Shown here piece by piece: positions 19,675-28,790 of a DNA stretch of 64,000 nucleotides. A program made the translations under genes and the position numbers. Where the stretch lies: the NCBI RefSeq assembly GCF_000511955.1, contig NZ_AZSU01000001.1:186650-250649 (forward strand). Direction: 5' to 3'. Positions within the stretch are counted from its first letter, which is position 1, and each line of letters opens with the position of its first letter. The stretch comes from [Clostridium] ultunense DSM 10521 (GTDB lineage Bacteria > Bacillota > Clostridia > Tissierellales > Tepidimicrobiaceae). Below the pieces are notes generated by a model. The model was not told the DNA's origin and ran no database searches. It worked only from the letters and a program-made list of their open reading frames with translations.

Positions 19675-21462
19675 ATGGATTTGAAAGTAAATGAAAAAAT
19701 TAATAGTTTAAGAAAAATAATGGAAGAAAAGGGAATCAAAGCTTATATAATTCCAACCTATGATCCACACCAATCGGAGTACTTGGCAGATCATTATAAG
19801 ACTAGAGTCTGGATTTCTGGATTTACTGGTTCTGCAGGAACTGTAGTAGTAACCGAAGATGAGGCTATATTATGGACTGATGGAAGGTATTTTATCCAAG
19901 GGGAAAATGAATTAGCTGGCAGTGAAATCCAATTATTTAAAATGGGTATACCAGGTTTTCCAACCTATATGGAATGGTTAAGAGATAATTTGAATGATGG
20001 GGATACTATCGGGTTTAATGGTAAAATTTTTCCTCAATCGGATGTGAATAAATTAGAAAAGGAAATTAGGAAAAAGAAAATTAAATTTATAGATGAATTT
20101 GATTTAGTGGGAGAACTATGGGCTGATAGACCTTCAATGCCTAATAGTAAGGCCTTTGTCCATGACGTAAAATATACGGGAAAGACTGCTAAAGAAAAGA
20201 TAGAGGAAGTAAGGAAGGAAATGGAGAAAAAAGGTGCTGATTACTTTCTAATTGGTAGCTTAGACGATATTGCTTGGGTCTATAATATAAGAGGTAGAGA
20301 TGTAGCTTGTAATCCTGTAGTAATATCCTATGCCCTTATATCTAAGGATAAGGCTTGGCTGTTTGTGGATAAGGATAAGGTTGAAGATGATGTTGAATCT
20401 CATTTAAAAGAAAATGGTATAGAAGTTGATGAATATGATAAAGTTATCGATTATGTTAAAAACATAGAAAAGGGAAGTAAAGTATTCATTGACCCATCTA
20501 GGATCAATAGATGGCTTTATAAAGGGATACCTAAAGAATGTGAAATAATAGAGGGTGTTAATATAACAACCGAGTTAAAAGGTATAAAAAATAGTACTGA
20601 AATCGAGAACCAGAAGAATGCCTATATCAAAGATGGGGTGGCTTTAGTAAAATTCTTATACTGGTTGGATGAAAATCTAGGAAAGATTAAGATTACAGAA
20701 GTATCCGCAGCAGAAAAACTAGAAGAGTTTAGAAAGAAACAAGATGGATTTATTGAACCAAGCTTTGATACTATTGCTGCTTATAAGGAAAATGCAGCTA
20801 TGATGCATTACAAGGCGGAAGAGGAAAAATCCAATTATGAATTGAAAAAGGAAAAGATGTTCCTAGTAGATTCTGGTGGGCAATATTATGATGGGACTAC
20901 GGATATAACCAGAACTATTGTATTAGGAGATATTACTGAAGAGGAAAAGAGAGATTTTACCCTTACCCTAAAGGGACATATAAATTTAATCAATGCAAGA
21001 TTTTTATATGGAGCCACTGGTTCTAGTTTAGATGTTTTAGCTCGTTATCCATTATGGCAGGAAGGAATAGATTATAAATGTGGCACTGGACATGGAGTTG
21101 GGTTTTTACTGAATGTTCATGAAGGACCTCATCGAATATCTACTATACCCGATAAGGTTAAGATGGAAAAAGGCATGGTGGTAACCATAGAACCTGGTGT
21201 ATATAAAGCTGGGAAACATGGAATAAGAATTGAAAATGTGGCTGTAGTTGCGGAAGATATAGAGACGGATTCAGGCCAATTTATGAAATTTGAGACCATT
21301 TCCTATTGCCCAATAGATCTAGATGGAATAGATGTGGATATGTTAACTGAAGAAGAGAGAAAATGGTTAAATAACTATCATAAAGAAGTATATGAAAAAA
21401 TTTCACCATATCTAAAAGATGATGAAAGAGAATGGCTTAAGAAGGAAACTCGAAGCGTTTAA
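19675..21462 (+). CDS. Xaa-Pro aminopeptidase (M24B)
   Basis: A 595-residue three-domain aminopeptidase P of the long type. Two creatinase-like N-terminal domains precede the M24 pita-bread domain. Dimetal ligands are visible: D in DSGGQYYDG, D in TTDITRT, H in GTGHGVGFLLNVHEGPH, E in IEPGVY and E in IRIENV. It releases N-terminal residues ahead of proline. The ribosome site AAAGGAGG is close to the ATG. It sits downstream of the EutH-type permease and fits peptide use by an amino-acid fermenter. Confidence 0.95.
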   Translation: MDLKVNEKINSLRKIMEEKGIKAYIIPTYDPHQSEYLADHYKTRVWISGFTGSAGTVVVTEDEAILWTDGRYFIQGENELAGSEIQLFKMGIPGFPTYMEWLRDNLNDGDTIGFNGKIFPQSDVNKLEKEIRKKKIKFIDEFDLVGELWADRPSMPNSKAFVHDVKYTGKTAKEKIEEVRKEMEKKGADYFLIGSLDDIAWVYNIRGRDVACNPVVISYALISKDKAWLFVDKDKVEDDVESHLKENGIEVDEYDKVIDYVKNIEKGSKVFIDPSRINRWLYKGIPKECEIIEGVNITTELKGIKNSTEIENQKNAYIKDGVALVKFLYWLDENLGKIKITEVSAAEKLEEFRKKQDGFIEPSFDTIAAYKENAAMMHYKAEEEKSNYELKKEKMFLVDSGGQYYDGTTDITRTIVLGDITEEEKRDFTLTLKGHINLINARFLYGATGSSLDVLARYPLWQEGIDYKCGTGHGVGFLLNVHEGPHRISTIPDKVKMEKGMVVTIEPGVYKAGKHGIRIENVAVVAEDIETDSGQFMKFETISYCPIDLDGIDVDMLTEEERKWLNNYHKEVYEKISPYLKDDEREWLKKETRSV

Positions 21463-21608
21463 ATTGTTAGAGTATAGGGGAGGCATGGGCACAGTATTTA
21501 GAAATAAAAGGATTCAAGCTATTGTATATATTCACTGATTATCGTTAAGATTAATGGTAAAATAAATAGAAGAGGAAAATTATTGGAATATAATTATTAA
21601 GAGGGGAG

Positions 21609-21673
21609 ATCAGGTGCAATGTTTGCACCTGATGGTGGGAGGATAAGAAAAAGCACCTAAACTGGTGCTTTTT
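21609..21673. terminator. Two hairpins: a short upstream stem and a bidirectional terminator
   Basis: A perfect 11-pair stem around a TGT loop lies at 21609-21633. The stem AAAAAGCACC/GGTGCTTTTT follows at 21648-21673 and has T runs on both strands. The second serves the minus-strand small gene, whose stop overlaps it, and plus-strand transcription from the aminopeptidase. The ~185-base stretch 21463-21647 holds no gene. It could contain a short non-coding RNA ending at the terminator. Confidence 0.6.
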
Positions 21674-21899
21674 CTTTTAAGCCAATTACTTCATAAAAAT
21701 GTTCACTACTATATCTTATCATTCCATATCTTTGACCTTGCATTTCAGCTAAATACTTTAATTCTTTACCAGATGCCTCTATTGGATCATCATCGATTAT
21801 ATTCCGTTTTTTGTCCTTTAGCAAGCACAAGTAGATTTCCTCGTCTTTTAATTCTTGGATTTCTATGCCTAAAATTTTTAATTTTTTTGAGAAGAACAT
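21657..21899 (-). CDS. Small hypothetical protein, 80 residues
   Basis: Starts MFFSKKLKILGIEIQELKDEEIYLCLLKDKK and contains a YGMIRYSSEHFYEVIGLKE end. AGGGGGGA ahead of the ATG at 21899 is the ribosome site; an upstream in-frame start at 21920 would lie before it and is less likely. It is cytoplasmic with no recognised domain. The family is unknown to me. Confidence 0.65.
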   Translation of the reverse strand: MFFSKKLKILGIEIQELKDEEIYLCLLKDKKRNIIDDDPIEASGKELKYLAEMQGQRYGMIRYSSEHFYEVIGLKEKAPV

Positions 21900-22107
21900 G
21901 TTTATCCCCCCTGTTCCCACTATTTTATTACGATAGAAACAAAATTATCCCCTTATTTATATATTACCATAGGGTTTGGAAATATAACATTTTATATGCA
22001 AAAAGTCAGACCATTCAACAAATTTTCTATTAAGTAATTGATTTATTATTTTAAAGGGGATTATGGTATTATAATATTAAGGTGATTTAAAATTGGAAGG
22101 TGATTTT

Positions 22108-23976
22108 ATGTTTAATATAGATGAAGAATTAGGGAAATTACCAGATCAACCTGGGGTATATATAATGAAAGACTTAGATGGTGAAATAATCTATGTGGGA
22201 AAGGCTATTTCCTTAAGGAAAAGAGTTAGACAGTATTTCCAATCTTCTAGGAATAATCCACCTAAGGTTAATGCAATGGTTAGGCATATCCATGAGTTTG
22301 AATACATTATAGTAGATAATGAAGTGGAAGCCTTAATATTAGAGGCCAATTTAATTAAGAAACATAAGCCTAAATACAATATACTATTGAGGGACGATAA
22401 ACAGTATCCCTATATTAAGGTTACAACCAATGAACCCTTTCCTAGAGTTCTAAAGACTAGAAGGGTTTTAAGGGACGGGTCTAAATACTTTGGTCCCTAT
22501 CCAAGTGCTTATGCAGTGAATGATACTATAGATATAATTAGAAATCTCTACCCTATAAGGACTTGTAATAGGAATTTTGAAAAGCAGGGCAAAAAAACTA
22601 GACCTTGTCTCAACTATTATATAGGAAGATGCTTAGGACCATGTCAAGGAAATGTAAATAAAGAAAAGTATATGGAAATGATCGATGAAATAATAATGTT
22701 TTTAAGCGGCAAAGAAGATAAATTAATTGAAATAATTGAAAAGAAGATGAAAAAAGCCTCTGAAAATTTGGATTTTGAAAGTGCAGCTAAATATAGAGAC
22801 CAAATAAATTCTTTAAACATTATTTTAGAGAAACAGAAGATGGTAAGCTCCAATATTATAGATCAAGATGTTATAGGAATGGCCCGAGGAATAGATGAAG
22901 TATGTATCCAAATCTTCTTTATTAGGGCAGGGAAAATAGTAGGCAGGGAACATTTCATATTATTGGATACGTTTAACGATGATAGAAAGGAAATTCTCAG
23001 CTCTTTTATAAAACAATTCTATTTAGGAACTGCTTATGTGCCTAAGGAAATATTTATAGAAGAAGAGATTGAGGATATAGAAGCTGTATCTAAATGGCTT
23101 ACAGAAAAAAGGGGGAACAAGGTTACCTTACGTGTACCTAGAAGAGGAGAAAAATCTCAGCTTATGGATATGGTACGAAAAAATGCAATGGATATGCTAA
23201 ACCAACATGGGGAAAAATTTTTAAGAAAACAGAAGGAAGAAGAAAATGCATTGGAACAGTTAAAATTTGTCTTAGGTTTAGATAGTTTTCCCAATAGAAT
23301 AGAAGCCTATGATATATCTAATATATCAGGTGTCTTATCTGTAGGCTCTATGGTGGTATTTGAACAGGGAAGGCCTAAAAAAAGTGATTATAGAAGGTTT
23401 AAAATCCAGACCGTCACAACCCCTGATGATTATAAAAGTATGGAAGAAGTTATTAGGAGAAGGTTTAGAAGAGGATTAAGGGAAAAGGAGATTATAAAGG
23501 AAAATAAATTAGAACTTAAGGGTTTTTCCGCCTTTCCAGATCTTATAATGATAGATGGCGGAAAGGGACAGGTAAATATAGCTTTAAATGTATTGAAAGA
23601 ATTGGGCTTAGATATACCAGTTTGTGGTTTGGTCAAAGATGAGGCCCATAGTACAAGAGGCATTATATACAATAACCAGGAGATAAATCTAGAGGAAAGG
23701 AGCCCTGGTTTTAGGTTAATATATAAGATACAAGAGGAAGCTCATAGATTTGCTATATCCTATCATAGAAGTTTAAGGAGCAAAAAGATGTTTAAATCCG
23801 AGTTAGACGATATAAAGGGTATTGGGGAAAAAAGGAAGAGAGAACTTCTAAAATATTTTCATACTATAGATAATATTAAGAAAGCATCCATAGAAGAACT
23901 GGCCCAAGTCAATAGTATGAACAGAAGGGTGGCTGAAGATTTGTATAATCATTTCAACAAAGGTGAGGTGCGATAA
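22108..23976 (+). CDS. uvrC: Excinuclease ABC subunit C
   Basis: The dual-incision nuclease of nucleotide excision repair, 622 residues. Domains in order: a GIY-YIG nuclease (PGVYIMKDLDGEIIYVGKA) at ~13-95, a UVR domain (~200-235, NLDFESAAKYRDQI), an RNase H-like domain (IEAYDISNISG... MIDGGKGQV) and C-terminal helix-hairpin-helix repeats (DIKGIGEKRKRELL). GGAAGGTG sets the start at ATG 22108 rather than the in-frame TTG at 22093. Unlike uvrB there is no LexA box upstream. hprK follows one base after the stop. Confidence 0.97.
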   Translation: MFNIDEELGKLPDQPGVYIMKDLDGEIIYVGKAISLRKRVRQYFQSSRNNPPKVNAMVRHIHEFEYIIVDNEVEALILEANLIKKHKPKYNILLRDDKQYPYIKVTTNEPFPRVLKTRRVLRDGSKYFGPYPSAYAVNDTIDIIRNLYPIRTCNRNFEKQGKKTRPCLNYYIGRCLGPCQGNVNKEKYMEMIDEIIMFLSGKEDKLIEIIEKKMKKASENLDFESAAKYRDQINSLNIILEKQKMVSSNIIDQDVIGMARGIDEVCIQIFFIRAGKIVGREHFILLDTFNDDRKEILSSFIKQFYLGTAYVPKEIFIEEEIEDIEAVSKWLTEKRGNKVTLRVPRRGEKSQLMDMVRKNAMDMLNQHGEKFLRKQKEEENALEQLKFVLGLDSFPNRIEAYDISNISGVLSVGSMVVFEQGRPKKSDYRRFKIQTVTTPDDYKSMEEVIRRRFRRGLREKEIIKENKLELKGFSAFPDLIMIDGGKGQVNIALNVLKELGLDIPVCGLVKDEAHSTRGIIYNNQEINLEERSPGFRLIYKIQEEAHRFAISYHRSLRSKKMFKSELDDIKGIGEKRKRELLKYFHTIDNIKKASIEELAQVNSMNRRVAEDLYNHFNKGEVR

Positions 23977-23977
23977 T

Positions 23978-24913
23978 ATGGATTATATAACATTAGATAG
24001 AATAGTAGACGACTTGAAATTGGAAATAGTCTATAAGGCTGATAATATAGAGGAAATAAAGATTACCGCCAGTGAAATCAATAGACCAGGTTTACAATTA
24101 GCAGGATACTTTGATAAGTTTGCCCATGATAGATTGCAGATAATTGGTAATGTAGAATGGCATTATTGTAATAGTTTATCTGAGGATGTACGCTATGGAA
24201 GGTTTGATGAAATATTTGCATATCCTATTCCTGCGATCATCATTTCTAGGGAGATGCCAGTATTTCCAGAAATGTTGAAACTAGCGATTCATTACAATAG
24301 GAGTATATTGAGAACTGAACTTTCTACAACTAAGTTTGTAAATTTATTGATTAATTATTTAGATTATGTTTTGGCTCCAGAAACAACAGTACATGGCGTT
24401 TTAGTAGAAGTTTATGGTATGGGGATACTCATTATGGGAGAAAGTGGAGTAGGAAAAAGCGAAACGGCCTTAGAATTAATTAAGCGAGGACACCGTCTGG
24501 TAGCGGATGATGTAGTAGAGATTAAAAAGGTAGAGGAAGGACTAAGAGGTGAAGCTCCCGATTTAATTCGACATTTTATGGAGATAAGAGGAATAGGAAT
24601 ATTGGATATAGAAAGGTTATATGGTGTTGGGGCTATTAAAAGTAACGAATTTATTGATCTAATTATAGAGCTTGAATTTTGGGATAAATCTAAAGAATAT
24701 GATAGGGTTGGATTGGATGAAGATTCTGTAGAATTACTAGGTGTTCAGGTACCCAAATTACTTATACCGGTAAGGCCAGGTAGGAATTTAGCTATGATTG
24801 TGGAAGTTGCTGCAAGAAACACTCGACAGAAGAAGTTAGGCTATAATGCAGCCGTGGAGTTAAACAACAAGATAAAGAAACAAGCAAGAGTAAGAAAAGG
24901 CAAAAACCTATAG
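23978..24913 (+). CDS. hprK: HPr kinase/phosphorylase
   Basis: A bifunctional sensor that phosphorylates or dephosphorylates HPr at Ser46, the key step of Gram-positive carbon catabolite control. It has 311 residues; the P-loop is GESGVGKSE (~154-162), followed by HRLVADDVVEI and the family signature MEIRGIGILDIERLYG. AGGTGAGGTG sets the start at ATG 23978, one base after the uvrC stop, so translation is coupled. Its substrate HPr is encoded in this window at 37189-37455 with Ser46 intact. Confidence 0.96.
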   Translation: MDYITLDRIVDDLKLEIVYKADNIEEIKITASEINRPGLQLAGYFDKFAHDRLQIIGNVEWHYCNSLSEDVRYGRFDEIFAYPIPAIIISREMPVFPEMLKLAIHYNRSILRTELSTTKFVNLLINYLDYVLAPETTVHGVLVEVYGMGILIMGESGVGKSETALELIKRGHRLVADDVVEIKKVEEGLRGEAPDLIRHFMEIRGIGILDIERLYGVGAIKSNEFIDLIIELEFWDKSKEYDRVGLDEDSVELLGVQVPKLLIPVRPGRNLAMIVEVAARNTRQKKLGYNAAVELNNKIKKQARVRKGKNL

Positions 24914-24920
24914 TAATTGG

Positions 24921-24949
24921 TTGACTTTATTATTGATGTTTAATATACT
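24921..24949 (+). promoter_or_regulatory. Sigma-A promoter of nifJ
   Basis: TTGACT at 24921-24926 and TATACT at 24944-24949 are separated by 17 bases. The predicted leader is about 130 bases. Confidence 0.7.
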
Positions 24950-25037
24950 TAATTTGTAGATAAAATTGTCGCCAATAGTTTTTTCAACCAACCTAAAAAC
25001 CTATTATTTAGGAGTTTTAGGGTAAAGATAGTAAAAC

Positions 25038-25057
25038 TTTGTTTAAAATTAAACAAA
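25038..25057. promoter_or_regulatory. Rex-like palindrome in the nifJ leader
   Basis: TTTGTTTAAAATTAAACAAA has perfect nine-base arms around AA. Its inner 18 bases differ from the published clostridial Rex pattern TTGTTAA-N4-TTAACAA by one symmetric pair. It lies 28 bases before the ATG, so it could be a road-block operator for a redox-sensing repressor. Confidence 0.45.
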
Positions 25058-25085
25058 CTCTATTAACATATAAGGGGGTCTATTA

Positions 25086-28000
25086 ATGGCAAAAGTTATG
25101 AAAACCATGGATGGTAACACTGCTGCAGCTCATGTAGCCTATGCCTTTACTGATGTTGCAGCTATATATCCAATTACGCCATCATCTAATATGGCTGAAT
25201 TGGTTGACGAGTGGTCCGCCCATGGTAGAAAAAATATTTTTGGTCAAAACGTATTAGTGACAGAAATGCAATCGGAGGCAGGGGCTGCTGGTGCAGTTCA
25301 TGGTTCTTTATCAGCGGGAGCATTAACTACCACTTTTACTGCTTCACAAGGGTTGTTACTTATGATACCTAATATGTATAAAATGGCAGGTGAACTACTT
25401 CCAGCTGTATTCCATGTATCTGCTAGAGCTATAGCAGGCCATGCCTTAAGTATATTTGGTGATCATCAAGACGTAATGGCTGCAAGACAAACTGGATTTG
25501 CTTTGCTTGCTTCAGGTAGTGTACAGGAAGTAATGGATTTAGCAGGAGTAGCCCATTTAGCTGCTATAAAAGGTAGAGTACCTTTTGTACATTTCTTTGA
25601 TGGGTTCAGAACAAGTCACGAAATTCAAAAGATTGAAGTAATGGACTACGAAGAATTAAAGAAATTAGTTGATTATGATGCTTTAAATGAGTTTAGGAAT
25701 AGATCTTTAAATCCAGAGCGACCATATACAAAAGGAACTGCTCAAAATCCGGATATTTATTTCCAAGCAATGGAAGCTTCAAATCCATATTACGAGAATA
25801 TTATTGAAGTTGTAAACGATTATATGAAGGAAATAAATAAAATAACCGGTAGAGATTATAAACCTTTCAATTACTATGGACACCCAGAAGCTGAAAGAAT
25901 AATTGTTGCTATGGGTTCAGTAACTGAAACTATAGAAGAAACCATTGATTACCTAATGGACAAAGGTGAAAAAGTAGGAGTTATTAAGGTTCACCTATAT
26001 AGACCATTTTCTTCAAAATATTTCTTTGATGTATTACCAAAATCCGTTAAGAAAATTGCTGTTCTTGATAGAACAAAAGAGAAAGGTGCTATTGCCGAAC
26101 CGTTACATTTAGATATTAAGAGTGTGTTCTACGAGTCAGATTTACAGCCAGTAATCGTTGGCGGAAGGTATGGATTAGGATCCAAGGATACTACTCCACC
26201 TCAAATAAAAGTCGTATTTGACAATTTAAAAGAAGATAAACCAAAAGATAGATTTACTATAGGTATTGTAGATGATGTTACTCATACATCTTTAGAAATA
26301 AAAGATAAAATAAATACTGAACCAAAAGGAACTATTAGGTGTAAGTTCTGGGGATTCGGTTCTGATGGTACTGTAGGAGCTAACAAGAGTGCCATTAAGA
26401 TAATCGGTGATGATACCGATATGTATGCTCAAGGATATTTTGCATACGATAGTAAAAAATCTGGCGGTGTAACCATATCTCACTTAAGATTCGGTCACGA
26501 ACCAATAAAGTCTACTTATCTAATAGATGAAGCGGATTTTATCTCTTGTTCAAAACAATCTTATGTACACCAATATGATTTACTAAGTGGATTGAAAGAT
26601 GGAGGAAAATTCCTTCTAAATTGCAACTGGGGTAAAGACGAAGTTGGGGAATATTTACCTGGTGAAATGAAGAGATATTTAGCAAATCATAATATAGATT
26701 TCTATATTATAGATGCAACAAAGATAGCTAATGAAATAGGCCTTGGTGGAAGGACTAATATGATAATGCAATCTGCATTCTTTAAACTTGCTGAAGTTCT
26801 GCCAATAGATGATGCTATAAAACACCTGAAGGATTCCATTGAAAAGACCTATGGAAGAAAAGGTGAAAAAATTGTTAAGATGAACTTTGAAGCGGTAGAT
26901 AGAGGAATCGATGCGTTGGTTAAAGTTGACATACCTGAATCTTGGAAAGATGCAAAAGACGAACCGAAAGAAGATGAAAAGGAAGTACCAGAATTCATAA
27001 GAGATGTAGTAATCCCAATGAATAGGCAAGAAGGCGATAAGCTTCCTGTAAGTACTTTTGTTGACAGAGAAGATGGAGTATTCCCACATGGAACAGCAGC
27101 CTATGAAAAACGTGGTATTGCTGTAGAAGTACCAGAATGGATAATGGAAAATTGTATCCAATGTAATCAATGTTCTTATGTATGTCCTCATGCAGTAATA
27201 AGACCTTTCTTATTAGATGAGGAAGAAAAGACAAATGCACCAGAAACCTTTGAAACTAAGAAAGCTATAGGCAAAGGATTAGAAGGCTTAGAATTCCGCA
27301 TACAAATTTCTCCATTAGATTGTACAGGATGTGGAAATTGTGCTGATGTTTGTCCGGCTAAGGAAAAAGCATTGATTATGAAGCCTTTTGAAGAGCATTA
27401 TGAAGTAGAATCAAAGAATTGGGATTATGCAATAGATAAGGTAGAACCTAAGGAAGATTTGTTGCCAGCAATAAACGTTAAAAACAGCCAATTTAAACAA
27501 CCATTGCTGCAATTCTCGGGAGCCTGTGCCGGTTGTGGAGAAACACCATATGCTAAGCTTGTAACTCAACTATTTGGTGATAGAATGATATTAGCTAATG
27601 CTACAGGTTGTTCATCCATTTGGGGAGCATCTGCACCATCAACTCCATACTGTGCAAATAAGGAAGGTAAAGGACCTGCTTGGGCAAATTCCTTATTTGA
27701 AGATAATGCAGAATATGGATATGGTATGGCAGTGGCAGTTAAGAAGATAAGAGAAAAACTAGAAATGTTAATGAAAGAATTCGTAGAATTAAATATAGAT
27801 GAAGAATTAAATGGAGTATTTAACCAATGGTTAGAAGGAAAAGATGATCCAAAGGCATCTAAAGCTGCATCAGGAGCTATAATACCAAAATTGGATAAGG
27901 AATTATCTAATGAAAGAGGAAATGAAATCCTTAAAGAAATTAAAGAATTAAAAGACTATCTAATCAAAAAATCCATATGGATTTTTGGTGGAGATGGTTG

Positions 28001-28616
28001 GGCTTATGATATAGGATTTGGCGGACTAGACCATGTATTAGCTTCAGGCGAAAATGTAAATGTACTTGTATTCGATACGGAAGTCTATTCTAACACTGGA
28101 GGTCAATCATCAAAGGCTACACCAACAGCGGCAGTGGCTAAGTTTGCAGCCTCTGGTAAGAAGGTTAGAAAGAAAGACTTAGGTATGATCGCAGCTTCCT
28201 ATGGCTATGTATACGTAGCACAAGTAGCTATGGGAGCCAATATGAATCATTTGATGAGGGTATTACAAGAAGCAGAATCCTATGATGGACCATCCTTAAT
28301 AATTGCCTATGCGCCATGTATTAACCATGGTATAACAACAGGAATGGGAACAAGTATTGCACAGGAAAAGAAAGCAGTAGAAACTGGATACTGGCACCTA
28401 TATAGATTCGACCCAAGATTAAAAGAAGAAGGTAAGAATCCATTTGTATTAGACTCAAAAGAGCCAACTAAGCCATTTATGGATTTCTTGAATTCAGAAG
28501 TAAGGTATACATCCTTACGTCGAACCTTCCCAGATATAGCTGAAGAGTTATTTGCGGCAGCGGAGGAAGACGCAAAGGAAAGATATGAAAAATATAAAAG
28601 AATGGCAGAAGACTAG
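25086..28616 (+). CDS. nifJ: Pyruvate:ferredoxin (flavodoxin) oxidoreductase
   Basis: A 1176-residue single-chain enzyme converting pyruvate, CoA and oxidised ferredoxin to acetyl-CoA, CO2 and reduced ferredoxin, central to clostridial fermentation. The N-terminal pyruvate-binding domain (IYPITPSSNMAELVDEW) and gamma-type domain come first. Then follow two 4Fe-4S motifs near residues 690 and 745 (CIQCNQCSYVCP; CTGCGNCADVCP). A third cluster site is suggested by CAGCGE (~812), and the TPP domain reads GGDGWAYDIGFGGLDH. Codon use looks optimised (more CCA, GGA, AAG), consistent with high expression. It has its own promoter, GGGGG-type ribosome site and terminator. Confidence 0.98.
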   Translation: MAKVMKTMDGNTAAAHVAYAFTDVAAIYPITPSSNMAELVDEWSAHGRKNIFGQNVLVTEMQSEAGAAGAVHGSLSAGALTTTFTASQGLLLMIPNMYKMAGELLPAVFHVSARAIAGHALSIFGDHQDVMAARQTGFALLASGSVQEVMDLAGVAHLAAIKGRVPFVHFFDGFRTSHEIQKIEVMDYEELKKLVDYDALNEFRNRSLNPERPYTKGTAQNPDIYFQAMEASNPYYENIIEVVNDYMKEINKITGRDYKPFNYYGHPEAERIIVAMGSVTETIEETIDYLMDKGEKVGVIKVHLYRPFSSKYFFDVLPKSVKKIAVLDRTKEKGAIAEPLHLDIKSVFYESDLQPVIVGGRYGLGSKDTTPPQIKVVFDNLKEDKPKDRFTIGIVDDVTHTSLEIKDKINTEPKGTIRCKFWGFGSDGTVGANKSAIKIIGDDTDMYAQGYFAYDSKKSGGVTISHLRFGHEPIKSTYLIDEADFISCSKQSYVHQYDLLSGLKDGGKFLLNCNWGKDEVGEYLPGEMKRYLANHNIDFYIIDATKIANEIGLGGRTNMIMQSAFFKLAEVLPIDDAIKHLKDSIEKTYGRKGEKIVKMNFEAVDRGIDALVKVDIPESWKDAKDEPKEDEKEVPEFIRDVVIPMNRQEGDKLPVSTFVDREDGVFPHGTAAYEKRGIAVEVPEWIMENCIQCNQCSYVCPHAVIRPFLLDEEEKTNAPETFETKKAIGKGLEGLEFRIQISPLDCTGCGNCADVCPAKEKALIMKPFEEHYEVESKNWDYAIDKVEPKEDLLPAINVKNSQFKQPLLQFSGACAGCGETPYAKLVTQLFGDRMILANATGCSSIWGASAPSTPYCANKEGKGPAWANSLFEDNAEYGYGMAVAVKKIREKLEMLMKEFVELNIDEELNGVFNQWLEGKDDPKASKAASGAIIPKLDKELSNERGNEILKEIKELKDYLIKKSIWIFGGDGWAYDIGFGGLDHVLASGENVNVLVFDTEVYSNTGGQSSKATPTAAVAKFAASGKKVRKKDLGMIAASYGYVYVAQVAMGANMNHLMRVLQEAESYDGPSLIIAYAPCINHGITTGMGTSIAQEKKAVETGYWHLYRFDPRLKEEGKNPFVLDSKEPTKPFMDFLNSEVRYTSLRRTFPDIAEELFAAAEEDAKERYEKYKRMAED

Positions 28617-28622
28617 AAATAT

Positions 28623-28652
28623 AAAAGGTAGGGACTTAGGTCCTTACCTTTT
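28623..28652 (+). terminator. Rho-independent terminator of nifJ
   Basis: A 13-pair stem beginning AAAAGGTA and ending TTACCTTTT lies just after the stop. Confidence 0.8.
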
Positions 28653-28655
28653 ATT

Positions 28656-28688
28656 GGACAGCATGGACGGTTCTCGCTGTCCCATATA
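28656..28688. repeat. Dispersed GGACAG...CTGTCC hairpin
   Basis: Arms GGACAGC and GCTGTCC enclose a loop containing GGACGGTTCTC. The element ends CTGTCCCATATAT, which recurs exactly in a second hairpin at 62677-62715. GACGGTTCT-type palindromes are known to be scattered through many clostridial genomes. Confidence 0.6.
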
Positions 28689-28703
28689 TGAATTATTGGA
28701 TAG

Positions 28704-28726
28704 GCAGGGATTAACCCTGCTTTTTT
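28704..28726 (+). terminator. Second terminator before the solute-binding gene
   Basis: GCAGGG/CCCTGC with an ATTAA loop is followed by six T. Confidence 0.75.
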
Positions 28727-28790
28727 AGTATTATAAACCTTACATAATGGTCACTTTCTATGAATAATTATATTGTAGGAGGTGGCCGTT

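Noticed and set aside
25038..25057. Calling the nifJ palindrome a transcription terminator
   Set aside because: The stem is AT-only apart from one GC pair per arm and is not followed by a T run, so an operator is more plausible.
26679..27191. 170-codon minus-strand open frame inside nifJ
   Set aside because: It lies entirely opposite a highly conserved gene, is rich in Phe, Tyr and Ile as expected for an antisense shadow, and has no ribosome site.
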